NCBI GenBank assembly: GCA_945866125.1
Contig: CAMBFZ010000008.1
Coordinates: 70,576 to 134,575, forward strand
DNA from: Bordetella parapertussis
GTDB taxonomy: Bacteria > Pseudomonadota > Gammaproteobacteria > Burkholderiales > Burkholderiaceae_D
DNA: 64,000 bases
Reading direction: 5' to 3'
Below, one piece after another: positions 33,594 through 42,888 of this stretch. The notes under the pieces were generated by a model that was not told the origin of the DNA, searched no databases, and saw nothing but the letters and a program-made list of their open reading frames with translations. Every line of letters starts with the position of its first letter. Positions within the stretch are counted from its first letter, which is position 1. Made by a program: the position numbers and the translations under genes.

Positions 33594-34670
33594 ATGAACC
33601 CCGCCGTCATCATCACCAACATGAAGAAACGCTACACCGGCGTTTCGGGCACCATCAATGCGCTCTTACCTGTTCAGGCAAAAACTCTGTCGCTAGGCTT
33701 TGTTGGTGAAGACCTGCCCGGTGCCAGGCTGGCCCGGGAAAACCATCCGGATCATTTTGCGCATCTGAGCGTCTGGCAGGCACTATGGCTAAGCCGTACC
33801 CGTTTGCCTGATGGCCGCAAACGCATCTGGCATGTGCGGCGCGACCCCGAAATGATGCTCACCATTTTCATCCGCGATGTGCTGCGTTTTCCAATCCATA
33901 TCGTTTTTACCTCGGCAGCCAAGCACCGCCATTCGTGGTTTCCGCGCTGGCTGATCAGCAAAATGGATGGCGTGATCGCCACCACACCGGAGGCCGCCAG
34001 CTTTGTGCCCAACACCACCAAGGTGGTCTTTCACGGCGCCAGTCTGGAGCGGTTTGCGCCACCCGAAGACAAAGCCACCGTTTGGCAGCGCACAGGTTTG
34101 TCCGGTAAATATGGCATCGGCGTATTTGGTCGTGTCCGCCCCAGCAAAGGGACCGATATTTTTGTCGACGCAATGCTGGCAGTGCTGCCTGAATTTCCCG
34201 ACTTTACCGCCATCATTACCGGTCGCACCTTGCCTGAGCACGCCGGCTTCAAACACGCTCTGGATGAAAAAATTCGCCAGGCGGGACTGCAAGACCGGAT
34301 TATTTTTCTCGGCGAGCTACCGATAGACGAGGTGCCTGACTGGTATCAAAACGTGCTGGTGATGGTCGCTTGTCCGCGCTACGAACCCTTTGGTATTACG
34401 CCGCTTGAAGCAATGGCCTGCGGCTGCGCAGTGGTGGCCAGCACAACCGGCGCATTTGAGTACATTGTCGAGCAGGGTAAAACCGGTTATCTGGTGCCCA
34501 CATCGGATGTCGATGCCTTGGCCGACAGCCTGCGATTATTGATGCGCGAACCCGCCGCAGCCCAACAAGCAGGCCTGCTCGGACGCGCGCGCGTGACCCA
34601 AGAATTTTCAATCGAAAAAGAAGCGTCTGGTGTTCAGCAGGTCTACGATACCGTGTCGCTGCTCGACTAA
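33594..34670 (+). CDS. Glycosyltransferase family 4, LPS core type
   Basis: A 358-residue GT-B glycosyltransferase. The C-terminal donor-binding half has GVFGRVRPSKGTDIFVDAML, CPRYEPFGITPLEAMACGCAVVASTTGAFEYIVE and GYLVPTSDVDAL, the EX7E-type pattern of GT4 retaining enzymes. The N-terminal half is reduced, as in LpcC/RfaG-like core transferases, and no membrane helix is present. It opens a cluster of surface-glycan genes, so transfer of a sugar to a lipid A-core acceptor at the inner face of the cytoplasmic membrane is likely. The sugar is unknown. Confidence 0.88.
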   Translation: MNPAVIITNMKKRYTGVSGTINALLPVQAKTLSLGFVGEDLPGARLARENHPDHFAHLSVWQALWLSRTRLPDGRKRIWHVRRDPEMMLTIFIRDVLRFPIHIVFTSAAKHRHSWFPRWLISKMDGVIATTPEAASFVPNTTKVVFHGASLERFAPPEDKATVWQRTGLSGKYGIGVFGRVRPSKGTDIFVDAMLAVLPEFPDFTAIITGRTLPEHAGFKHALDEKIRQAGLQDRIIFLGELPIDEVPDWYQNVLVMVACPRYEPFGITPLEAMACGCAVVASTTGAFEYIVEQGKTGYLVPTSDVDALADSLRLLMREPAAAQQAGLLGRARVTQEFSIEKEASGVQQVYDTVSLLD

Positions 34671-34697
34671 ATAACGATCACAACAATCAGCACACTC

Positions 34698-35300
34698 ATG
34701 CGAAAACATCTCGACCTCGGTTGCGGACTGACACCGAAAAATCCCTATGACTATGAAGCTCTGTACGGTATTGATCTGCGCGCGCACGAAGCAGAGGCAG
34801 GCAATGCCACCGTCTTAGGGGCTAATCTGGCAATGGAAGCCATCCCGTTCCCCGACAATCATTTTGATGCGGTATCGGCTTACGATTTTTTTGAGCATAT
34901 ACCCCGTGTGGCACTGGATTACCGCAGCAATACCTCAAAATTTCCGTTCGTCGATTTGATGAGTGAAATCTGGCGGGTTTTAAAACCAGACGGGCTGCTG
35001 TATGCGATCACGCCGGCCTTTCCAAATGAAAAAGCACTGCGCGACCCGACCCACGTCAACATCATTACGGTCAAAACGCACCGGTATTTCACCGCACCGC
35101 ACCTGATGGCGCGCATGTATGGCTTCAAAGGCAGCTTTGCGCTAGTGCGGCAAGCCTGGGTCCATCCACGCGGTATTTATGAACCTAACAATCCGGGGCT
35201 GGCGCGACGAATCAAAAGCCTCGGTGAAAAAATTATCGGCGAACAATCGCATTTAATCTGGGAATTTTCTGCAATTAAAAAACCGGATCCGTCATCCTGA
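34698..35300 (+). CDS. Class I SAM-dependent methyltransferase
   Basis: A 200-residue methyltransferase. HLDLGCGLTPKNP is the SAM-binding motif I, YGIDL carries the acidic residue of motif II, and NHFDAVSAYDFFEHIPR and LKPDGLLYAITP are motifs IV-VI. It follows the GT4 gene by 27 bases and so probably acts in the same glycan pathway, for example methylating a sugar. It is convergent with the GT90 gene. Target is unknown. Confidence 0.82.
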   Translation: MRKHLDLGCGLTPKNPYDYEALYGIDLRAHEAEAGNATVLGANLAMEAIPFPDNHFDAVSAYDFFEHIPRVALDYRSNTSKFPFVDLMSEIWRVLKPDGLLYAITPAFPNEKALRDPTHVNIITVKTHRYFTAPHLMARMYGFKGSFALVRQAWVHPRGIYEPNNPGLARRIKSLGEKIIGEQSHLIWEFSAIKKPDPSS

Positions 35301-35325
35301 TCGCAACCGCAAACCACCGATAGCA

Positions 35326-36294
35326 CTACTTGTCGGGCGAACAAAATTCGAGATAGCGCGCAACCACCAGATGCGCTAGCAACGCCTCATCGTCCGCATT
35401 CATAAACTGCGTAATGTACGCGTTGGCATTCGCGATGATGCGCAATGCCTCTTCGGGATGACGTTCATAAAAAGCGATCTTGTCGTCGATGTCGCTAAAA
35501 TCTTCGGCAATCTCGACATAATGCACATTCGGGATCAACCGGCCCTCCATGAACCAGGTCTCGAAACGCGGCCGCTGCGAAAAGCATAAAGAATTTGACG
35601 ACATAATCCATTTTAAATTGGTCGCCACATCGACTCCTTCCAGCGACAAAATGTATTTAAAATCGAGCTGCTCTGCGATCGACAATGGCGGGCGCCTCAG
35701 ATCAGGATAGACATCACCCTGGTTAACATGCCCGATGTCGTAATGCGGAAGATGGCTGAAGCGCTCGAGAAATTCAAGCCGGCGTTCTTTTTTAACGCTA
35801 AGGTGGAGTCGGCCGCGCCAGACCAGCGCTGATTTTTTATCCTGAAAAGCTAAGGGGTCGTTGACGAAGCAAAAATGCCGTGCCGCGTCGAGCTTCATTA
35901 ATACCGCATTGCTATTGTCGCCCGCGATGGGACGGCTCTTGACAAAGGCGGGCTCAGACGGGACATCCACCACATCACCAAAAACAAATTTACATTGTCT
36001 GTCGGCGGGAAAAACACGCAGATGCGAAAATAGATCAAAAAAATACGCTGTTTTCTTTTCATGCCGAAAGCGCGCCATACTTATACCGTTGCTGATACTC
36101 CTAGCATCGCCAATTTTATTGTAATAGTCTAGCCGCGACTGCAAAGCCGCATCCTTGTCTCGCTGCGTCTGTAATAAACGATCGAGCTTTCTGCGCAGGC
36201 CGGTCGCTGGCCACACGAGTGACAGATAAGATCTCAGATAGTAGGCAATTTTATTATTCTTATGCCGGCGATCGAGAATAAGCTTGAGCATCAT
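35326..36294 (-). CDS. GT90/CAP10-type LPS glycosyltransferase
   Basis: A protein of 322 residues from the ATG at 36294. The segment FKYILSLEGVDVATNLKWIM followed by FETWFMEGRLIPNVHYVEI is the diagnostic core of the lipopolysaccharide-modifying (CAP10-like) family GT90, and ALVWRGRLH lies upstream. Such enzymes transfer xylose, glucose or related sugars to glycoconjugates, and bacterial examples modify LPS core. It is the only gene in the glycan block on the minus strand, divergent from the YejM-like gene across 180 bases. The Asp/Glu-rich surrounding and slightly lower G+C suggest separate acquisition. Confidence 0.82.
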   Translation of the reverse strand: MMLKLILDRRHKNNKIAYYLRSYLSLVWPATGLRRKLDRLLQTQRDKDAALQSRLDYYNKIGDARSISNGISMARFRHEKKTAYFFDLFSHLRVFPADRQCKFVFGDVVDVPSEPAFVKSRPIAGDNSNAVLMKLDAARHFCFVNDPLAFQDKKSALVWRGRLHLSVKKERRLEFLERFSHLPHYDIGHVNQGDVYPDLRRPPLSIAEQLDFKYILSLEGVDVATNLKWIMSSNSLCFSQRPRFETWFMEGRLIPNVHYVEIAEDFSDIDDKIAFYERHPEEALRIIANANAYITQFMNADDEALLAHLVVARYLEFCSPDK

Positions 36295-36474
36295 AAATCG
36301 AATCCGTGATGATCGCTCTTGGTACAAGAACGATCTGAAAAACCCCTCCGCGCGCTAGTACCCCTGCGCTTTACCGGAGCATATAATAGGGCCACCCGGA
36401 AAAACCAAGGGAATTTTTACGCCCCCGCCCTGTGCGTATGCCGTCATCTGGTCCGCAAAGGCCTCATTACACCC

Positions 36475-38298
36475 ATGAAAAATCGACTCAGCGCGCACTT
36501 AAAGATTACATTTTATCTCTGCCTGCTGACGATTGCGGCTGTTGCCATTTACCTCAAAGATGCGCCGGCTTCGGGCATGCTCTCCACCGTATATCAACTA
36601 AGTACGGTCGGCTATTTTGGCACCGTACTCATGATCGTCAGTCTGCTCTTGCTACCCACGAGCCTGTTCACCTGGAGCCGCTGGCTGCTGCCGGTGCTAG
36701 GCTGGGTCTGGCTGCTGTATCTGGTGCTCGACCTGACCGTCTTTAATCTTTATCGTTTTCACCTGGACTGGTTATTCGTCGAGATGTTTTTTCGTGATTT
36801 CAGTGGCATGGGCATCCCGATTTTTCTGCTGGCCGTTGCCGCACTGGTGGCGCTGGTCATGTTGGGGATGGTCAGTTGGCTGTACCTCTCCCCACTCAAG
36901 GCCACGCCGGCACGACTGAGCGTCATCATCGGATTATTACTGCTGATGCCGGCCGGCTTCGCCACCAACACCGTGATCAATATTTGGGCAACGCATTACA
37001 ACCGCGACGAAATTACGCAGTACCGGCCCTACCTTCCAATTTACTATCCCGTCGAACAAGACGCCAACGCACCGGCAATTAGTCAATGGTGGCCCACTGC
37101 CTTTCCGGCCGAGCATGGACGGGCCGAACAGCGCCCCGGCAAGAGCACCGGTCTGGCGCAGTACCCGACTCAAAAGCCGCTCTGTGTTCCGAGCAAAGCC
37201 CCGCCATCGATTTTGATGATTGTGCTCGAAAGCTGGCAAGCCGATACGCTGCGTCCGCACATAATGCCCAATCTAAGCAAGTTTGCTGCCGGCGCCACCC
37301 GCTTCGATCCGCATCTCTCAAGTGGTGCCGCGACAGTGCCCGGACTGTTCGGGCTGATGTTTGGTCTGCATCCCAATTATTTTGAATTATTCAAGGCATC
37401 CCCGGACAGCTATCCCAGCCAATTTACCGAGACCCTGCATGCGCAAGGCTATCGTTCACGCGTCTTTACCTCGAGTAGTCTGGATGGCTTTGCGTTACGT
37501 AGCCTGTTTTTTCCCCGCATTGAAGACCCCGATTATGTCGCTGGCCTGCCGGATCACCAACTCGTCAGTCATTTTATTGACACACTCAAATCACAATCTC
37601 AGCGCTCGCCGCGCTTTGATTTTTTATTTTTGACCTCTTCGCACGCATCCTATGATTACCCGGCGGACTATGCGCGCTTTAAGCCGCTGCCTACCGTAGA
37701 AGGAGGCTATGCACTGAACCGGCAAACCGACGCCACGCCCTACAAAAATGATTATTACAACAGCTTATATTATCTCGACAAGCTGGTTCAACAAGTACTG
37801 ACAGCGGCCGAAAAACAGTCGGCTCTGAACGATACCTGGGTCATCATCACGGGGGACCATGCCGAAGAATTTAACGAAAACGGACTCGGCTACTGGGGTC
37901 ACGGCAGCAATTTCAGCCGATGGCAGGTACAAACACCCCTCCTGATCAAAGCCCCGGGACAAATTGCGGGAGCAGTCGAAAACCGCATGTCGCTGCATCA
38001 AGATATCGTGCCAACATTGATGCAAGAGGCCCTTGGCTGCACCGGACCGCTGACGGATTACAGTAATGGCGCCAACCTGTTTCACTTACCAGAAAAGCGT
38101 GGCACGGTGATGGCGTCTTACATGAGTAGCGCCTATCTAGTTGACGGCATCATCATGGACCGTACAGTCAATAAAAAATACGACTGGCTCGATATGAAAC
38201 AAGAGCGCAGCATGGCCGATCCAGGCTCAGTACGAGAATTAATGCAGGAAGAGCGGCGGTTTATAAAAAACGGACGCACGGCAACGACGAATCATTAA
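36475..38298 (+). CDS. YejM/LtaS-like membrane phosphotransferase-fold protein
   Basis: A 607-residue inner-membrane protein starting MKNRLSAHLKITF. Five hydrophobic helices (about 1-170, DUF3413-like, with FNLYRFHLDWLFVEMFF) precede a large periplasmic alkaline-phosphatase-fold domain. Residues equivalent to the LtaS catalytic set are all present: Glu252 in VLES, Thr287 in SGAAT, Asp461 and His462 in TGDH, and His476 in WGHGS. The segment SGAATVPGLFGLMFGLHPNYF closely follows the YejM pattern. Family members transfer phospho-alcohol groups or, as in YejM/PbgA, sense lipopolysaccharide. The ATG at 36475 is chosen over an earlier start because the signal-like helix begins there. Its place in a glycan locus fits envelope modification. 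Confidence 0.82.
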   Translation: MKNRLSAHLKITFYLCLLTIAAVAIYLKDAPASGMLSTVYQLSTVGYFGTVLMIVSLLLLPTSLFTWSRWLLPVLGWVWLLYLVLDLTVFNLYRFHLDWLFVEMFFRDFSGMGIPIFLLAVAALVALVMLGMVSWLYLSPLKATPARLSVIIGLLLLMPAGFATNTVINIWATHYNRDEITQYRPYLPIYYPVEQDANAPAISQWWPTAFPAEHGRAEQRPGKSTGLAQYPTQKPLCVPSKAPPSILMIVLESWQADTLRPHIMPNLSKFAAGATRFDPHLSSGAATVPGLFGLMFGLHPNYFELFKASPDSYPSQFTETLHAQGYRSRVFTSSSLDGFALRSLFFPRIEDPDYVAGLPDHQLVSHFIDTLKSQSQRSPRFDFLFLTSSHASYDYPADYARFKPLPTVEGGYALNRQTDATPYKNDYYNSLYYLDKLVQQVLTAAEKQSALNDTWVIITGDHAEEFNENGLGYWGHGSNFSRWQVQTPLLIKAPGQIAGAVENRMSLHQDIVPTLMQEALGCTGPLTDYSNGANLFHLPEKRGTVMASYMSSAYLVDGIIMDRTVNKKYDWLDMKQERSMADPGSVRELMQEERRFIKNGRTATTNH

Positions 38299-38387
38299 TC
38301 CCTTGGCTGGCAGCACCCAAAGGGTTTGAATAGAGCGAGGTCAACCGCGTAAGCATCACGAGCCAATTGCTTGGTCAAAATTATCTC

Positions 38388-40388
38388 ATGCAAAATAATT
38401 GGCAAATACAAATCTCTGTGGCCATCGGATTGTTGGCTATCTGCGCGATGCTGGGCCCCTTCCACCCCGCAATGCCGGTACTTACCCTCGACTCATCCTG
38501 GGCTTTCGCGATGAACGAGGCGGTAAGCAGAGAGCTGCGCATCGGCCAAGACATCGTGTTCACTTTTGGTCCTTATGCATCAGTCTATACAAAACTTTAT
38601 CACCCAAAAACCAATGGTCTGATGATTGTCGGCGCGTTGTACGTATCGATCGTTTATTTTCTTGCCTATTCATTTGCATTAAAAAAAGAGCGCGGATGGA
38701 CTATCGCTTGGAGTTTGCTGGCCATTTCGTTTTTTGCTAATCCGGATGCGTTGATGCTTTCAATTCCCCTGCTAATAAATGTTAATGCAGTTTTAATTAC
38801 GAAAAATCAACCACACACCAGCGGCAAAGCGCGATTTTTAAAAAACTTCTCCTTCTTTTTTTTACTTTCTTCACTTGGTTTTTTGCCCCTAATAAAAGGA
38901 AGCTTTCTTCCTTATTGCCTGATCACCTTAATTCTCGTCGTCACCTATCTCGCCATCAAACGTAGACATTTCTCAGCCGTTTTGGCCTTCGCCCTTCCGT
39001 TGCTATCGGCCTACCTGTTCTGGACCGGATCAGGGCAACCATCTGACGGTCTGGTCGAATATTTTCTTTCCTTAATTCCAATTATTGCAGGCTACACAGG
39101 AGCAATGGCCACGGATGGCTTAATCATGGAGGAATGGATTTATCTGGCCATCGCTTTGACAATTTTAATTTCAATTAAAAAATCAATACGAACTGATAAA
39201 TTGGAAAAGACCTATTTCATATTAAATTTTTTGTTTTTTTTGTTTTTTTGTTTTAAAGCTGGCTTCACCAGACATGATGGCCATGGCTATATCGCGCTTT
39301 ACGGACTGTTACTTGCTTTGCTCGCTTATTATGCGATTGGAATTTTCGAAAATACCAGGCTATTTTATTTCAAAAAAATAAGCGCAATTGCCATATTTAT
39401 TTTTTGCATCATGTATTTAAAGTATGGATCGACCGACCAAATAATCAAGGAAAGACTGATCGAGAAAGAAGTAAATTTACAAGGTCTGAAGTCACTGACG
39501 GCAAGCCAAAAACTCCATTACGTTATTGAAAAATTTGGATTTAAAGAAACTATAAAAATTATTTATGATTCTTATTCTCTAAAAAATTCATGGTTGCAAG
39601 GCAGCACTTTTACGACCAATTCTTTTGCGCAATACCAAAATTCGCTCGACAACATTAAGGCGGCGTGCAAAATAAACACGCACTTTAGTGGCACCGTTGA
39701 CTTATTTTCCTATCATCAAGCATGCGTTCTGGCAAATGGGTGGAGATGGGCACCACGCCCGGTATTTCAGAGCTACTCTGCGTACAAACCGGAACTGATC
39801 AAACTTAATGCAGATTATTTTCGCAACGAAACCGCGCCTGATAATATTATTTTTCGCCTCGAGACGATCGATAAAAGATTGCCATCCATGGACGATGGCC
39901 TGAGTTGGCTATCTCTTTTAGATAACTATACAATCGTGAGTTGGGGTAAAAATGAAAGTATTTTTAAAAAAAATACAGAAATCAAAAAATTCAGCAGCTT
40001 ACATAAAATTCTGGAATTTAGATCAAATTTTGACCAAGAAATATTGTTACCCAACCGACCAAATCTGCTATTTTTGAAAATTTACTTTAGGCCTTCCTTG
40101 GCAGGAAAAATCAGCACAGTAATTTATAAGCAAGAAAATATAGTCATTCTTATTAAATTAAATGATGGCACACAAAGAGAATTCAGAGTGATTCCAGAAA
40201 TGATGGAGACAGGATTACTTATTTCTCCTTTAGTAGAAACCAACCAAGAATTTTCCGAATTATTTTTGCTAAATTCTGACTTACAAGAAAGTAAAAAAGT
40301 AAAATCATTCCGCATAAAAATGCCAAAGCAGTCGTGGTTTTGGCAACCAGAGTTGCCTATTGAATTGCAAGAATACGTAAGAGACTAA
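38388..40388 (+). CDS. Unknown A+T-rich polytopic membrane protein in glycan locus
   Basis: A protein of 666 residues with about 10-11 predicted membrane helices in residues 1-330, then a C-terminal soluble part of about 300 residues predicted to be mostly beta. After helix 1 comes LDSSWAFAMNEAVSRELRIGQDIVFTFGPYASVYTKLYHP, whose acidic residues and FTFGPY block resemble the first periplasmic loop of GT-C type enzymes, though no family is recognised. The coding DNA is far more A+T-rich than neighbours. The ATG at 38388 is the first good start; a TTG upstream is possible. It sits between the YejM-like gene and the ligase, so a role in glycan or lipid modification is likely but unproven. Confidence 0.7.
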   Translation: MQNNWQIQISVAIGLLAICAMLGPFHPAMPVLTLDSSWAFAMNEAVSRELRIGQDIVFTFGPYASVYTKLYHPKTNGLMIVGALYVSIVYFLAYSFALKKERGWTIAWSLLAISFFANPDALMLSIPLLINVNAVLITKNQPHTSGKARFLKNFSFFFLLSSLGFLPLIKGSFLPYCLITLILVVTYLAIKRRHFSAVLAFALPLLSAYLFWTGSGQPSDGLVEYFLSLIPIIAGYTGAMATDGLIMEEWIYLAIALTILISIKKSIRTDKLEKTYFILNFLFFLFFCFKAGFTRHDGHGYIALYGLLLALLAYYAIGIFENTRLFYFKKISAIAIFIFCIMYLKYGSTDQIIKERLIEKEVNLQGLKSLTASQKLHYVIEKFGFKETIKIIYDSYSLKNSWLQGSTFTTNSFAQYQNSLDNIKAACKINTHFSGTVDLFSYHQACVLANGWRWAPRPVFQSYSAYKPELIKLNADYFRNETAPDNIIFRLETIDKRLPSMDDGLSWLSLLDNYTIVSWGKNESIFKKNTEIKKFSSLHKILEFRSNFDQEILLPNRPNLLFLKIYFRPSLAGKISTVIYKQENIVILIKLNDGTQREFRVIPEMMETGLLISPLVETNQEFSELFLLNSDLQESKKVKSFRIKMPKQSWFWQPELPIELQEYVRD

Positions 40389-40530
40389 ATGCTTTATTTT
40401 GTCTCTGAGGGAGCTGCAAAAAAGACGACAAGAAAAATCTGACATCGCCAGAATTTTCAGCAGCTTATCCACGACAAGCTGCGTCCATTTTTAACCATTC
40501 GAATTGATCAGCGTGCGCCATTATCTTTTG

Positions 40531-41778
40531 ATGCCAAAAAATCTCATTAATTTCATTATTTTTCTAGGCTTGGCATTGACGCTTATTGCCCCAAGTGGCT
40601 ATGTCATTATTGGGGTGGCGCTGACAGTCATCGCGCTAGTCCAAATTTTCAAGAAAAAAATCTCGCTCAGCGAGATACAGCAATTATTTGTATCGCATGT
40701 GGCAACACTCGCGTTTTTTTCGTTTGTCTTGGTGAATATTTTCTTAGATCGATATCATGGCAATCGTGCAGGTAGCATCACGATGCTGCTCCCTTTTCTT
40801 TTTTATCCACTTATTTTGCTGGTTTTTACCCGCTACCAGCCAGACCCTCAATATTTCTGGCGAGGTGCAGCAGTCGGCGCGATAGGCAGCCTGGTTTTTG
40901 CTGCTTATCAGGTGTACGGGCTCGATCTTGATCGTGCAGGTGGATTTACCAACCAGATCAAATTCGGCAATACCGCCGTGGTGCTGGCGACGGCCTCGCT
41001 GATTGGTTTTATTTATGCTGAGTTTGACAGGCACATACGACTTGAGAAAGCACTACTCTTACTTGGCGGCGTCTGTGGCATGCTGGCCTCGCTATTGAGC
41101 GGTTCCAAAGGGGGATGGCTTTCTGTTCTCATCGTATCCCTATTAATTTTTCATTCTGCCACCAAGCAATTCAACTGGTGGAAAAAATCCTTACTGGTTG
41201 GATTGATCGTCGCTTTACTCGCCACTGGCATTTCATTAGGCGCACGCAATCAAGTCATTGACCGTATCAATAGCGGCATTACGGGAGCGAAGACCTGGTT
41301 TGAGACCGGCAGGGTCACCGAATACTCCGTCAGTGTCCGCCTCGAACTTTGGAAGGCAGGTCTGCAAATCGGTGCGCAACATCCCTTATTAGGGGCCGGT
41401 AACGAAGAATTTTTGCGCATGATTCAAGAGTCCGTCGACACCGGGCGTAGTCAGCCAGAAATTGAACATATTAATAATCCGCATAATGAGCTGATCGGAT
41501 TTTTTGCCGAAAAAGGACTGGTCGGCGTTCTCTCGGTGCTGATGGTGCACGCCCTTACTTTTTTGATGTTTTATCGCAGCCGTCATCATCCCAACCGCGC
41601 AGTACGAGCGCTATCGATGATGGGTATGCTACTGGTTTTTTTATACATTGAGTTTGGACTATCGATGGCGATTTTTAGCGTCAACGCATTCAGACAAGTC
41701 TATACGTCGTGGGCCATGATTCTCGCCGGCCTGATTTATTCTCAATCCCGGCCCATAACGACCCAGCCAACTTCTTAA
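40531..41778 (+). CDS. O-antigen ligase/polymerase (WaaL/Wzy_C family)
   Basis: A 415-residue inner-membrane protein with about 10-12 helices. The long periplasmic loop shows the ligase pattern: SGSKGGWLSVL before it, then VRLELWKAGLQIGAQHPLLGAGNEEF and INNPHNELIGFFAEKGLVG, with Arg and His residues at the expected sites of WaaL-type enzymes. These join undecaprenyl-linked glycan to lipid A-core, or polymerise it. The start is uncertain: ATG at 40531 is chosen, but a GTG at 40513 is possible. It is followed by a GT4 gene after 12 bases, indicating one transcript. Confidence 0.88.
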   Translation: MPKNLINFIIFLGLALTLIAPSGYVIIGVALTVIALVQIFKKKISLSEIQQLFVSHVATLAFFSFVLVNIFLDRYHGNRAGSITMLLPFLFYPLILLVFTRYQPDPQYFWRGAAVGAIGSLVFAAYQVYGLDLDRAGGFTNQIKFGNTAVVLATASLIGFIYAEFDRHIRLEKALLLLGGVCGMLASLLSGSKGGWLSVLIVSLLIFHSATKQFNWWKKSLLVGLIVALLATGISLGARNQVIDRINSGITGAKTWFETGRVTEYSVSVRLELWKAGLQIGAQHPLLGAGNEEFLRMIQESVDTGRSQPEIEHINNPHNELIGFFAEKGLVGVLSVLMVHALTFLMFYRSRHHPNRAVRALSMMGMLLVFLYIEFGLSMAIFSVNAFRQVYTSWAMILAGLIYSQSRPITTQPTS

Positions 41779-41790
41779 GCACACTGAATC

Positions 41791-42774
41791 ATGCACATTT
41801 TGATTGCCAGCAGCGCCACTATTCCTGTCTATGCCTATGGTGGCACTGAGCGGGTGCTGTGGGATCTTGCTGAGGCATTAATCAAACTCGGCCATCGCGT
41901 CACGCTGATGGCCAAACGCGGATCAAGCTGCCCTTTTGCGCCAGTCATCGAAATTAGTCCTGATCAGGATTTGCGGCAGCAGATTCCCGCTGATGTCGAT
42001 ATCGTGCATTTTCATCTGCGTCCCGATTTTGATATGGAAGAGACAGGCCGGCCTTATGTCTTCACCCAGCACGGCAATGAAATCAGTGCAGTGCCGATGC
42101 CAAGCAATGCGATTTTTGTGTCACGCGATCATGCACAGCGTTTTGGCTCGGATCAGTTTGTCCACAATGGCCTAAACTGGGAGGCTTATGGCACCGTCGA
42201 TTTTGAACAGCCGCGCACGCATTATCATTTTTTGGGCAACGCGGCGTGGCGAGTAAAAAACGTCCGCGGTGCAATTGATCTGGCGCTGGACGCGGGCGAG
42301 ACGCTGGCGGTATTGGGCGGAGTAAGATTCAACCTCAAGCGCGGCATGCGTTTTACCTGGTCCCGGCGTATTGCGTTTCATGGCATGGTGGGCGGTGCAA
42401 AAAAACTCGCACTCTTGAATCAATCCAGAGGCTTGATTTTTCCGGTGCGCTGGCCCGAACCTTTTGGTCTAGCGATTATTGAGAGCCTGTATTTTGGTTG
42501 CCCGGTATTTGCGACGCCTTATGGCTCGTTGCCCGAATTGGTTGGTCCTGAATTTGGTGTATTGTCTGACTCGCTTGCCGTGCTCTCTGAGGCGATCCGG
42601 CATCATCAGTTTGATCGTCTCGCCTGTCATCATTATGCGGCTACGCAGTTTAGTGCCGACTTGATGGCGCACGCTTATCTCAAAAAATATACGCAGGTGA
42701 TCGATGGGCAGGCCTTGGCCACACAGCGCCCCCATAAACGCGACGATGCCACTATTTTTCGTTGGGATACCTAA
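41791..42774 (+). CDS. Glycosyltransferase family 4
   Basis: A 327-residue GT-B protein. The N-terminal YAYGGTERVLWDLAEALIKLGHRVTLMAKRG is the classic acceptor-side start with the GGxE motif, and WPEPFGLAIIESLYFGCPVFATPYGSLPELV is the EX7E donor site. It has no membrane helix. Co-transcription with the ligase gene (12-base gap) places it in LPS core or O-glycan assembly. The sugar is unknown. Confidence 0.88.
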   Translation: MHILIASSATIPVYAYGGTERVLWDLAEALIKLGHRVTLMAKRGSSCPFAPVIEISPDQDLRQQIPADVDIVHFHLRPDFDMEETGRPYVFTQHGNEISAVPMPSNAIFVSRDHAQRFGSDQFVHNGLNWEAYGTVDFEQPRTHYHFLGNAAWRVKNVRGAIDLALDAGETLAVLGGVRFNLKRGMRFTWSRRIAFHGMVGGAKKLALLNQSRGLIFPVRWPEPFGLAIIESLYFGCPVFATPYGSLPELVGPEFGVLSDSLAVLSEAIRHHQFDRLACHHYAATQFSADLMAHAYLKKYTQVIDGQALATQRPHKRDDATIFRWDT

Positions 42775-42888
42775 TGATCGGGTGCGCAGACGAAGATCAT
42801 TCATCGGCCCAACGCAGACCAACGTCCATTCGCGCTAAACTCGCACCGATCCTGCAAGCGTATCGCCTCCCATCTTGAATACGACGCC

